Source of the DNA: an uncultured Alistipes sp.
Lineage (GTDB): Bacteria; Bacteroidota; Bacteroidia; Bacteroidales; Rikenellaceae
Assembly: GCA_905213895.1 (NCBI GenBank)
Contig: CAJMKE010000002.1
Span: forward strand, 1 to 64,000
Length of the DNA stretch: 64,000 nt
Reading direction: 5' to 3'
Shown one piece after another: positions 9,001 to 16,180 of this stretch. The notes under the pieces are model-generated. The model was not told the origin of the DNA. It saw nothing but the letters and a program-made list of their open reading frames with translations, and did not search any database. The first letter of the stretch is position 1. Each line of letters opens with the position of its first letter. Both the position numbers and the translations under genes were made by a program.

Positions 9001-9249
9001 TTATTCTTTTTTTGCAGGATAATTCATCTGAGCAAAAAAATCTGCGATTGAGATATTATAAAATCTACAGAGTTTTAATATCGACGGCAGTGTTGGTGTT
9101 GCATCTCCCGTTTCGTATCGCGATATATCCAAATGTGTCGAATCAATAACATCTTCTTGGGAAAAACCATGCTCATTTCGGAGTTGTTGCATCTTTTCAA
9201 TCAACAATCTCTGAAATGTTTTATCCCAATATTTGTTATCTTTCTTCAT
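9001..9249 (-). CDS. XRE-family helix-turn-helix regulator
   Basis: 82 aa, essentially one Cro/CI-type HTH (about residues 15-70: LRNEHGFSQEDV, then ISRYETGDATPTLPSILKL). No sensor domain. It faces a perfect 22-bp palindrome 34 bp upstream, a likely operator through which it could control itself and the rightward promoters of the adjacent RNA. It lies outside the prophage ends, so it is a host or other accessory regulator. Confidence 0.85.
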   Translation of the reverse strand: MKKDNKYWDKTFQRLLIEKMQQLRNEHGFSQEDVIDSTHLDISRYETGDATPTLPSILKLCRFYNISIADFFAQMNYPAKKE

Positions 9250-9282
9250 TTTTTACAAAAATGAGTGTCAAACTGCATTTTT

Positions 9283-9304
9283 ATACACGTGAATTCACGT
9301 GTAT
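9283..9304. promoter_or_regulatory. Perfect 22-bp palindrome, probable operator
   Basis: atacacgtgaa is followed immediately by its exact complement to 9304. It lies between the divergent HTH gene and rightward -7 elements at 9319-9326 and 9360-9367. Confidence 0.65.
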
Positions 9305-9336
9305 TTAATTTTTTATGCTATATTTGTACCATGCAC

Positions 9337-9367
9337 TTTAACACAAACAGAAATTATGCTACCTTTG
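9337..9367 (+). promoter_or_regulatory. Promoter of a probable structured RNA
   Basis: TTTA (9337-9340), a 19-bp spacer and TACCTTTG (9360-9367). A second -7 match, TATATTTG, is at 9319-9326, 15 bp past the palindrome. Confidence 0.55.
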
Positions 9368-9373
9368 CCATTG

Positions 9374-9586
9374 AATAACTCGGCATAGCCGACATGACAT
9401 ATAAGAGACGCAACTCTTTATACCATTTCGAGAAATTAGGAACTTTTTGTAATCAGGTATAAATGTTGCCAGTCCTTGTTATGTCCTGCTTTCGAGCAGG
9501 ACGGGCAAGGGCGCGGTACATTTCTGATTACGGGTTATCCTAATGCCTTCGAAATGAAATGTTATCGCGTTCCTTGCTTTTTTTTT
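9374..9586 (+). ncRNA. Probable structured non-coding RNA with a long rod-like fold
   Basis: No ORF is credible. The transcript would hold a hairpin (ataagag/ctctttat, 9401-9420), then a rod from 9424 to 9556. The rod is built from stacked complementary arms: cattTcga/tcgaaatg, attagga/tcctaat, gtaatcag/ctgattac, aaatgt/acattt and ccttg/caagg, capped by a perfect 8-bp stem with a ttcg loop (9483-9502). A run of nine T ends it at 9578-9586. The bulged rod shape resembles 6S-type RNAs in outline only; no family match is claimed. Confidence 0.55.
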
Positions 9587-9593
9587 CCCTAAT

Positions 9594-9620
9594 GACTCTA
9601 ATGACCTTAAAGTCCTTAAT
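9594..9620. repeat. Dispersed 9-bp repeat cluster, copy 2, at the prophage left junction
   Basis: Units such as ccttaaagt and ccttaatg run up to the prophage left end. Copy 3 begins just beyond the right end, so the phage split one repeat cluster. Confidence 0.7.
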
Positions 9621-9631
9621 GTATAATCGGC

Positions 9632-9669
9632 AAAACGATTTGTACAGAAATTGAAAACGAAATGTACAA
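9632..9669 (+). repeat. Left-end transposase-binding motifs
   Basis: Two direct copies: aaaacgatttgtaca (9632-9646) and aaaacgaaatgtacaa (9654-9669), 22 bp apart. Inverted copies sit at the right end (44907-44920 and 44997-45012). This resembles the L and R MuA sites of Mu in arrangement. Confidence 0.7.
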
Positions 9670-9762
9670 AAAATCGTTTTTTCTTGCGGGCTTCAATCGC
9701 CAGTTAAACGCTGCTTAAATACGTATTGAATGCTGAAAAAATTATTGATTTTCAAGCAAAAT

Positions 9763-9797
9763 AAATCCGTTCAAAACTTTGTCGTTTGAACGGATTT
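9763..9797 (-). terminator. Terminator after the mom-like gene
   Basis: aaatccgttcaaa (9763-9775) pairs perfectly with tttgaacggattt (9785-9797), 42 bp past the stop of the leftward mom-like gene. The rest of 9670-9838 shows no gene. Confidence 0.65.
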
Positions 9798-9838
9798 TTG
9801 TATATTTGTGTTGTAATTTGGCTGTTTTTCTGCGACAA

Positions 9839-10600
9839 CTACGCTGCAATCTTTTCGAGTATTTCGATACAGTTTTCCTTTATCTTTCGGGTATCTCTTT
9901 GCCATTCCATCAAAGCAAACCCTTTTTCGTATTGCGGATACGGATTTTCGGGCTTGTTGAATTGAAAGCGTTTGCAAAGCGGGTAAATATAGCGATACGT
10001 TTTCACAACCAGCACCTCGAAATCGCCGAGCAAAAACGCCACGTTTGAACGCAAATATGCTGACGGCGATGTCGTATTCGTGAGTATCTGTTCGTGCGTT
10101 ATTTCGCCTGTTCTGCGGTTGCGCAGGAACTTCGTGTAATGAAACCCGTAATATCGAAAATTTGCCGCCTTATATATCGTTCCGCAGCCTAAACGCCCGT
10201 CCGCGAAACTTTGTACTGCCACGCAGTCGGGATCGAGTTTGCGCAACAGTTTTATCGACGCTGCGATCAGCACGCTTTCTGCATTGTGTCCGAGTGCATC
10301 ATCGATCCACATCCGATTGAGTTCGCACATCCACGCTTTCGGGTTCGGATGCGTGAATAGTTTCGCTCGCGGGTTCTTCATATAACCGTACACGGCAACA
10401 CCCAAACAATCGTCGGGTGCTTCGGCGCGAAATATCCCGAAATTGTACTTTCCGAAGCCGCCCTCGTTCCACTTATGCGAGTAGTGGTTCGCCACGATCA
10501 AGTCTTTTGCGAGTGCCTTATCGACGGGTTTAATGATAAGTCGTCCAAGTGTGGACGTTTCTTTGAGTATCTGCATACCCTCTGTGCTGTTGTCAATCAT
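9839..10600 (-). CDS. mom: Mom-like DNA adenine modification protein
   Basis: 253 aa, close to Mu Mom in length, with a GNAT-like fold pattern. NHYSHKW lies near residue 40, VAVYGYMKNPRA near 75, and CELNRMWIDDALGHNAES near 100-120 as the cofactor-binding core. In Mu, Mom converts adenine to a methylcarbamoyl-modified base that blocks restriction. Like Mu mom it sits at the non-transposase end of the genome. A type I system lies 5 kb away in the host, so the anti-restriction role would be useful here. The chemistry in this family member is inferred. Confidence 0.75.
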   Translation of the reverse strand: MIDNSTEGMQILKETSTLGRLIIKPVDKALAKDLIVANHYSHKWNEGGFGKYNFGIFRAEAPDDCLGVAVYGYMKNPRAKLFTHPNPKAWMCELNRMWIDDALGHNAESVLIAASIKLLRKLDPDCVAVQSFADGRLGCGTIYKAANFRYYGFHYTKFLRNRRTGEITHEQILTNTTSPSAYLRSNVAFLLGDFEVLVVKTYRYIYPLCKRFQFNKPENPYPQYEKGFALMEWQRDTRKIKENCIEILEKIAA

Positions 10601-10657
10601 TCAGCATAAAAATAGTGTTTGATGGTTTGTAAAAAAGGTATTCTAACGGTTTTTTGC

Positions 10658-10665
10658 TATCTTTG
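10658..10665 (+). promoter_or_regulatory. -7 element for the pseudoknot RNA
   Basis: TATCTTTG 4 bp before the start of the long stem; a TTTG lies upstream but at about 28 bp, longer than usual. Confidence 0.45.
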
Positions 10666-10668
10666 TAA

Positions 10669-10786
10669 CCTCTTACCTGCATAACGAAAAAACGCCATAC
10701 CGCAGTCAAAGGGTTCTATCCCCCGACTGTGCGGTATGGCGCATTTCGTTAGTATGTAGGTAAGAGGACTACTAACGGTCGGGGGA
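10669..10786 (+). ncRNA. Prophage structured RNA with a long stem and a 9-bp pseudoknot
   Basis: cctcttacctgcata (10669-10683) pairs over 15 positions with 10753-10767, one G-T included. It continues through acgaaa/tttcgt and then cgccataccgca (10693-10704) with tgcggtatggcg (10730-10741). The loop and inner strand tcccccgac (10719-10727) is the perfect complement of gtcgggggA (10778-10786) beyond the stem. That gives either a pseudoknot or a switch between two folds. It lies between mom and the tail genes. No coding potential is seen. Family unknown. Confidence 0.6.
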
Positions 10787-10840
10787 TTTCTTTTTGCCCC
10801 GACAAAAACAGCAAAAAACGGTTATTTTATCTGTAAATCA

Positions 10841-10870
10841 TTGCAATATCGAATAATTGTCGTATCTTTG
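10841..10870 (+). promoter_or_regulatory. Promoter of the second left-end RNA
   Basis: TTG (10841-10843), a 19-bp spacer and TATCTTTG (10863-10870), a good match to the Bacteroidetes consensus. Confidence 0.65.
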
Positions 10871-10876
10871 TGTCGT

Positions 10877-11100
10877 GCATTTCCCAGTACTTTGGGTATT
10901 TGCAATATATCGTTCCCACGAAAAGTTGCGATACGGTTCGTATCCTGATGCTGGGAATTGTAACATATCTGTCCCGTTTCATAAAGTTGAAATGCGTCGA
11001 GCCTACGGGCTGGCAATACATCTATATGACTTTTGACAGGAATATCTTGACCTACGGGCGTCGGGACGGTTAGAGGAGCGATTTACGCCCCTCTTTTTTT
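10877..11100 (+). ncRNA. Probable second structured RNA of the prophage left end
   Basis: A unit of about 220 nt runs from the promoter at 10841-10870 to a hairpin plus seven T. Internal pairs include ttcccag/ctgggaa, gatacg/cgtatc, agcc/ggct and gtcccg/cgggac. It is transcribed toward the end of the leftward tail operon. A 67-codon ORF overlaps it but has no recognisable product. It could be a regulatory or anti-defence RNA; the role is unknown. Confidence 0.5.
11073..11100 (+). terminator. Terminator of the second left-end RNA
   Basis: gaggagcg (11073-11080) pairs with cgcccctc (11086-11093), one mismatch, followed by T7. It also lies just beyond the stop of the leftward tail-fibre-like gene. 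Confidence 0.65.
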
Positions 11101-11111
11101 GTTCTGTCGTA

Positions 11112-12365
11112 TCACTCGACCGAAAAGCCCCGCAGCGTATAAGGCGGTACACGGGTCGCGGGCGTATACCACCACAGGCGATATTTCATCGCGACCATTT
11201 CACCGCCGCTGTTCTTCGAGTTCTTCGCTGTCGCAGCGAACTGCAATCCGATTTTGGCATATACCTCCGCGTTCGTATTCCGCACCCCGCCTTTGTGGGA
11301 ACAATGCTTCCGCGTGTTCTGAACGCGATACACCCCGTCGTTAACCTCGAAGATGATCGACTGGCAGAGCGTCGGCATCTCCTTGCCGATAAGTTTACCG
11401 TCCATCTTCTCGTCGGCAACAGCGATGCACTTCGGAACATACCACTTGTTCGGCTCGCCAGTCGAAAGCACGATCCCCTTGAAGTGGACGTATTGGTTCT
11501 TCGGCTGGCGCTTGTGTACCTTGCCCTTGTAGTTGGGGTTCGTAGTGCGACCGCCGCCGCTCCGCCGCTTCTTGCTCCGTTTTTTCTTGCGGAGCAGCAC
11601 CAACTGCACGCCCTCAGGAATGACGCCGTGTCGCACGTAGACGGTCGTGCGGTTCTTGATCTTGACCTCGATATGCAAGTTCTCGGTGCAGAACGTGAAC
11701 TCGCCCCACGTTTGGGTCTTGAAGTCGTATTCGCGTTTGTAGCGCTGCAAGTTCGGCAATATCTGCTCCTGCGTACAGGTTTCGCCGTTGCGGTACACGT
11801 TGATCGTGTACTCCGCCGCGTCGTTAATCGTCGCTGAACCGCGCTTGCAGTGCAGGCGCATGTTCGTCAGCGCATTATCGAGTTGGGTGCGGGAGTAGAT
11901 GCCTGTTGCTATGTACAGGCGTCGATTCAATTCGTCGCCGTAGCCGCCGATGTTCTGCAATTGACCGAGCAGCGATTGGTTGGTCGCAAAGTTGTTGAAA
12001 TCCGATGCGGGAAACAGATTCGGTGTACCGCTGACGTAGTTTGCGACGTACCGTGCCGACCGAATGATCCGCGCCTCGACGTAGGTCGTGCCGTCGGCTT
12101 CGATGTTCTGCTTCACCTCGTCGATCCGAATGCCTTTGCCCGTCGTTGGGGACGCCGCCAGCGTCAGAACCTCGCCGTCGATTACGACGATACCCGCATT
12201 AGTTCCGTCGGGTTCTTTGAGGATAAACCGCTTACCTCCTATAAGGGTCAGCGATTGCAGGAGCTTGATTTGCCCCTGTATGAAATCGAGCGCCTGCGTC
12301 GAAAGCGGGTACATACCGTTGCCGCCCTGCGCTGCTGATGTTGAGAGATATTTCGCCTCGTTCAT
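11112..12365 (-). CDS. Phage tail-fibre-like protein
   Basis: 417 aa. The N-terminus (residues 1-60) resembles fibre attachment regions and is followed by beta-rich sequence and a lysine/arginine-rich stretch (KKKRSKKRRSGGG, about 260-275). It is the last gene of the tail operon, after the baseplate J and tail protein I homologues, the usual place for a fibre. It has no variable repeat. Family not recognised beyond position. Confidence 0.55.
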   Translation of the reverse strand: MNEAKYLSTSAAQGGNGMYPLSTQALDFIQGQIKLLQSLTLIGGKRFILKEPDGTNAGIVVIDGEVLTLAASPTTGKGIRIDEVKQNIEADGTTYVEARIIRSARYVANYVSGTPNLFPASDFNNFATNQSLLGQLQNIGGYGDELNRRLYIATGIYSRTQLDNALTNMRLHCKRGSATINDAAEYTINVYRNGETCTQEQILPNLQRYKREYDFKTQTWGEFTFCTENLHIEVKIKNRTTVYVRHGVIPEGVQLVLLRKKKRSKKRRSGGGRTTNPNYKGKVHKRQPKNQYVHFKGIVLSTGEPNKWYVPKCIAVADEKMDGKLIGKEMPTLCQSIIFEVNDGVYRVQNTRKHCSHKGGVRNTNAEVYAKIGLQFAATAKNSKNSGGEMVAMKYRLWWYTPATRVPPYTLRGFSVE

Positions 12366-12374
12366 TGTCGTTCG

Positions 12375-12893
12375 TTAATTGATAGGTGTATAAATCGGGT
12401 TCTTCGACAAAGGACGGTACTGCTCCACGATACCGCGTACTTTATCGAGTTGTGTTGCATAGATGCCGCTCGGCACTTGCACGATAAAACTGTTCTGTGC
12501 AAGGTTGAGCCGCGTTTCGTCATAGAGAATAGGCACGGGGCGCGTCGGGTTCTCCTCTGCCGTATCGGGATCATACAGACGCTCGTCCACCGCATACAAC
12601 TGCTCCTGCAAGTCCTCGCTTTTGGCGAACAACCAATCGCCGCGTCCGTCGTCGTAGTCGATAATATCGAACCCTGTCGTGCCGAATGCCTCGTTGAGTG
12701 CCGCCCGCAGGTAACACACCTGCCCGTTATGCGTGAGCGCGAACAGATGCGACTTGCGCGCCTCGCCGAATTGTCCGTACAAGGTTCTGATCGGCGCAAT
12801 CGCAGCACGACACAAGGCGAACATCACACCGCGCCGCAGGAACGACGGCAGCAGCGTAAGTACCCATTTGTCGAAATCTACTCGGAAAATCAT
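12375..12893 (-). CDS. Baseplate/tail protein in the gpI/gp48 position
   Basis: 172 aa starting MIFRVDFDKWVLTLLPSFLRR. It overlaps the baseplate J gene by 4 bp and precedes the fibre gene. In Mu- and P2-type phages this slot holds the gp48/gpI protein that links baseplate and fibres. Assigned mainly by position. Confidence 0.55.
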   Translation of the reverse strand: MIFRVDFDKWVLTLLPSFLRRGVMFALCRAAIAPIRTLYGQFGEARKSHLFALTHNGQVCYLRAALNEAFGTTGFDIIDYDDGRGDWLFAKSEDLQEQLYAVDERLYDPDTAEENPTRPVPILYDETRLNLAQNSFIVQVPSGIYATQLDKVRGIVEQYRPLSKNPIYTPIN

Positions 12894-13816
12894 TCGGCGA
12901 CCTTATATGCGCGTCCTTTGATCGTGATTCGGTTCAATTCGTAGTAACCGCTGTACGGACGTCGATAGCCGACGACAGGAGTATAGTTCTCGCTGCCATT
13001 TGCGCAGACCTCGACGACAGCAATATCGGCAACTTCTACACCCTTGACTGCCTGAACAGCCGCCATAAGATCGGAGTTGCGATATTCGCCGTTGAACGGC
13101 AGACGGGCGATCACCTCCTGCACAGCAGCGGTGATAACCTCCGCGTCGTTGTCGATGCTGGTTATCTTCAACTCTCGAATCTCCTCGTCGGCATCGTCAG
13201 GCGTCAGGTATTCGGCGGTCAGCACGCTCGGATCGTACAGCACGACGAGTTCGACGTTCATTTTATCGGCGGGCTCGTTCAGTACCTTAATCGCCACGCC
13301 TGCGTCTTTGATCTGCGAAAGGTAGTACTCCAAGCCCGACAGTTCATTCGGCGTGAGCTGCGTCGGGCGACCGTTGGCGCTCGACTTGGCAACCTTAATG
13401 AACACCTGCGTATTACTCTCGGTGGCTACGGCATATTTGACGATCCGCTTCTTCTCGATCTCCGTTTCGGTCAGACCCGACACGTCATAATAATCCGCCG
13501 CGACAACACCGTCCGTGAGGACGAATTTGCCGTTGTGCATATATTCGAGCGTCTTACTGACATACCACCGTAGCGTGTGCGGTCGCAACGCTTCGATGCG
13601 TGTTTCGACTTCCTCCGTGTGGCGGTCGAACAGGCACTCCAATACCCAAATGCAGGACGCGACGATGTAGAACAACACGCTTTCGATGCTGATCGGACTA
13701 AACGCCTTGTCGAACGTCGCATTGTCATCCAACCCATACGCAGAGCGGACGACCTCCTGAGAGATAAAGGCGGTTGCGATTTCCGCCTTTATCTCGTCGA
13801 TCGACCGTGCCATCAC
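12890..13816 (-). CDS. Baseplate J-like protein
   Basis: 308 aa. The C-terminal half has the gpJ/gp47 pattern: a hydrophobic strand, then ITAAVQEVIARLPFNGE and VQAVKGVEVADIAVVEV, ending in a short beta region. It forms the outer ring of the contractile-tail baseplate. It overlaps both neighbours by 4 bp in the tail operon. Confidence 0.75.
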   Translation of the reverse strand: MMARSIDEIKAEIATAFISQEVVRSAYGLDDNATFDKAFSPISIESVLFYIVASCIWVLECLFDRHTEEVETRIEALRPHTLRWYVSKTLEYMHNGKFVLTDGVVAADYYDVSGLTETEIEKKRIVKYAVATESNTQVFIKVAKSSANGRPTQLTPNELSGLEYYLSQIKDAGVAIKVLNEPADKMNVELVVLYDPSVLTAEYLTPDDADEEIRELKITSIDNDAEVITAAVQEVIARLPFNGEYRNSDLMAAVQAVKGVEVADIAVVEVCANGSENYTPVVGYRRPYSGYYELNRITIKGRAYKVAE

Positions 13817-14205
13817 TTCGTGTGTTTGAGGTTGTGCAGGTTCTCGATGGCGACGCGGTACTGTCCTACGTCGATCGTCGGGCGGTTGCCGTCGGGATAA
13901 CGCGCTGCAAGGTCGGATTCAATATCGGCGGCAACCTCATCGGCGGTCGGAAGCGTCGGATAGACCTTGACGGAGAACGCTACAAGGTCGGTTTCCTGCT
14001 CGACGTACTGCGGTTCGGTGTTTTCGCCCGCTGCGCCGCTTCGCAGTCGGGGATTTCCGCACCGTGATCTGCACGGATCGGTGGTAGGAACTTGATTTTT
14101 AACAGCCTCAAAATCCCATCTTACAATGCAACCTTGTTTGCGACCATTGTTGAACTGCTCAACGGAAACGGCGTTGTCCGCCGTTGTAAAATCTCGTGCT
14201 GTCAT
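13813..14205 (-). CDS. Unrecognised phage protein between the reverse transcriptase and baseplate J
   Basis: 130 aa, no known domain seen. The C-terminal half (ADEVAADIESDLAARYP) looks helical. It overlaps the baseplate J start by 4 bp, so it is part of the tail operon. The DGR lies just upstream, so its transcript probably includes RT read-through. Confidence 0.5.
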   Translation of the reverse strand: MTARDFTTADNAVSVEQFNNGRKQGCIVRWDFEAVKNQVPTTDPCRSRCGNPRLRSGAAGENTEPQYVEQETDLVAFSVKVYPTLPTADEVAADIESDLAARYPDGNRPTIDVGQYRVAIENLHNLKHTK

Positions 14206-14215
14206 TCGTTATTTG

Positions 14216-15469
14216 TTATTGTGATGTGTTTCTTTTCAGCGCTTTGTGCCTTTGTTTACGCAACGCGAACCGAATGCGCTCGCGGTGCTTGAATCGTTTC
14301 TTCACGATCATTTTCGTGAAATCCTTGTCGGAATATACCACGCGCCGCCACTCTTTGCCGATTGCTTCGATATAATCGCGGCGCAAGGCGTAGGCGTTGC
14401 AGTGGCGCATTAAACCGAGATACGAGTTTATGCAACTGACGAAATACTCGGCGTTCTTCTTGACGAAATCGGCATCGTTCGCCGCCAGTTCGTTGAATTT
14501 GTGCAGGCGGCTGTACGCGCTGCCGAGCGTGCGGTTGGCGAGGTAAATCCGATCGCGCTTGACGACCGCTCCGATGAACTTCACCCCTTTCGTGTAATGT
14601 TGCAGGTAGAACTTCTTCGGGTGAACCACCGCGCCAGCCGATTCCCACAGATAAGAGCGTATCAACGGCATTGCGGCAAGCAGTTTCGCCTTGTCGCAAT
14701 CGACGACCGCTGTGTCGTCCACATAGCGGATAATCGACAGTCCCAGCCGCTCTTTGAGGTAGTGGTCGGCATCGTTCAGCAGGAAATTTGCGATCAACTG
14801 CGACGTGAGGTTGCCGATCGGCAGCCCCATACCGTCGGGAACGGTAAACAGACTTTTGTCCGCAGCGAGCCCGTCCCACTCGCAGGCGTGTCCTTTGATA
14901 TGGCAGTTATGTTCGGGAGCATTCAGCAGCACCCGACGGCAGAGAAACAGCAGCGTGTCCAGATCGGCGCCGTCATAGTTCTGTTCGAGAAAACGGCACA
15001 GTTTGTCGGTTACTTTCTGCCGATCTATCGACATAAAAAAGCCTTTCAGATCGTATTTAAGCACCCAACAATCGCGTGTATAGTTTGCCGAATGTTCACG
15101 AATAGCGTCCCGCAGGCATTTAATACCCGCGAGCGTACCCTTATCTTTGCGGCAGTTGAAACTCTCTTCGATGAATGCCTGCTCCAACAGCGGCTCGACC
15201 CGCAGTGCAATCCAGTGGTGCACGATGCGGTCGCGGAAATCGGCAGCGAATATCTCGCGTTTGACAGGCTTTGTAACGATGAATGCGATCGAACGGTCGG
15301 GTGTATAGGTGCGGGCGTTAATCTCGTCGCGCAGACGCAGCAGGTTACGTTCGTACCGCAGTCCGAACGTAACGGCATTCGCCGTGCCGTTCTTGTTCTG
15401 ACGGCAGACCCGATAAGCCATAAGCAGATCGTCGTAACTTACGCCGATATTTCCCGTTGTGTTTTCCAT
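14216..15469 (-). CDS. DGR reverse transcriptase
   Basis: 417 aa. It has the fingers/palm motifs of the group II/DGR class: DLKGFF (140-145), LPIGNLTSQLIANF (about 216-229) and the catalytic YVDD at 249-252, with a C-terminal thumb. There is no maturase or endonuclease domain, which argues against an intron. It copies the template repeat RNA into cDNA with errors opposite adenine. The RT starts 16 bp after TR and is preceded by avd and the VR1 target gene, the standard DGR order. Confidence 0.95.
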   Translation of the reverse strand: MENTTGNIGVSYDDLLMAYRVCRQNKNGTANAVTFGLRYERNLLRLRDEINARTYTPDRSIAFIVTKPVKREIFAADFRDRIVHHWIALRVEPLLEQAFIEESFNCRKDKGTLAGIKCLRDAIREHSANYTRDCWVLKYDLKGFFMSIDRQKVTDKLCRFLEQNYDGADLDTLLFLCRRVLLNAPEHNCHIKGHACEWDGLAADKSLFTVPDGMGLPIGNLTSQLIANFLLNDADHYLKERLGLSIIRYVDDTAVVDCDKAKLLAAMPLIRSYLWESAGAVVHPKKFYLQHYTKGVKFIGAVVKRDRIYLANRTLGSAYSRLHKFNELAANDADFVKKNAEYFVSCINSYLGLMRHCNAYALRRDYIEAIGKEWRRVVYSDKDFTKMIVKKRFKHRERIRFALRKQRHKALKRNTSQ

Positions 15470-15484
15470 TTTCTTACTGAAATT

Positions 15485-15572
15485 CGGACACCGCGCGCAC
15501 GTAGTTGTTGTTGTTCTTATTGTTGTTGTTCGTGTTTCCGTTGTTCATATTCACGTTCCACGCGCACCACTC
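15485..15572 (-). repeat. DGR template repeat (TR)
   Basis: 88 bp between avd and the RT gene. On the coding strand it is rich in AAC/AAT codons (WNVNMNNGNTNNNNKNNNN if translated). It matches VR1 along its whole length and VR2 over 84 bp, with every difference at a TR adenine. The 3' part tgcgcgcggtgtccg is shared by all three copies and should hold the initiation-of-mutagenic-homology site; beyond it TR (aatttcag) diverges from the VRs (cttttcaa). Confidence 0.95.
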
Positions 15573-15685
15573 TATGCGCTTTTCTTCGGCGATTGTCTTG
15601 CTCTTAACTCTGAATGAGAGTACGCCGACCTTTTCATTTAAGAAAATTACTCTCTCCCGAAAGCCTTGACCGTCGGGACACTCGT

Positions 15686-16048
15686 TTACACACTTTTCAT
15701 TCGCTCGGCTGTGGCTTTGCGCCACGAGCCCAACTGTTGGGAAATATCGGACGTAAGTTCGGCGATGTTCGTCATCTTTTGTGTCGGTATGATCGCATTT
15801 TCGTTACACAAACGCAGATAGGTGTTCAGCACCGTAAACTTCGTGAGTGCCCGATCGAGATATACCAACCGTTCGTTATAGGCTTTGCTTTCGTAGGCGT
15901 ATATAATAAGGGCGATCAAATCCGTTGCCGCGTCGAGGGTTTTTTCCCACAATGCACGACGCCATTTCTTCGGTACATCGTCCGAAATACGAAACAGCCT
16001 TTGCAGCAGTTCGTAGGTTTTATTATATACTTTTGCCGTATCTGCCAT
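15686..16048 (-). CDS. avd: Avd-like accessory variability protein
   Basis: 120 aa, all helical and basic, starting MADTAKVYNKTYELLQRLF. Length, charge and position between target gene and TR match the Avd four-helix bundle. Avd forms a barrel-shaped pentamer that binds the RT and template RNA and is required for mutagenic cDNA synthesis. Its stop lies 113 bp before TR. Confidence 0.85.
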   Translation of the reverse strand: MADTAKVYNKTYELLQRLFRISDDVPKKWRRALWEKTLDAATDLIALIIYAYESKAYNERLVYLDRALTKFTVLNTYLRLCNENAIIPTQKMTNIAELTSDISQQLGSWRKATAERMKSV

Positions 16049-16108
16049 AACGATTACAAAGATAGATTTTTACCCGATACCGACAGCCGATTTTTCAAAA
16101 TTTTTTCG

Positions 16109-16138
16109 CTTCGCTCACCTCTTAAAAGGTGAGCGAAG
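16109..16138 (-). terminator. 12-bp stem-loop after the VR1 target gene
   Basis: cttcgctcacct (16109-16120) and aggtgagcgaag (16127-16138) pair perfectly around a 6-nt loop, about 60 bp past VR1 and between the target gene and avd. On the leftward strand it is followed by an A/T-rich tract. It may be a terminator or a DGR target hairpin of the type known downstream of VR in Bordetella phage BPP-1, though there it lies much closer. Confidence 0.6.
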
Positions 16139-16180
16139 ATTAAAGATCAAAGGCTCGTCGCTCCGCTCCTCACTAAAAGC

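Noticed and set aside
9771..10048. Short ORFs at the mom-like gene end
   Set aside because: They are antisense shadows or run through the terminator hairpin.
14216..15469. Reverse transcriptase as retron or group II intron
   Set aside because: There is no maturase or HNH domain and no msr/msd or intron ends, while TR, Avd and two VRs identify a DGR.
15474..15725. 83-codon ORF across TR
   Set aside because: It is the DGR template itself plus part of avd in another frame; its asparagine run comes from the TR, not from a real protein.
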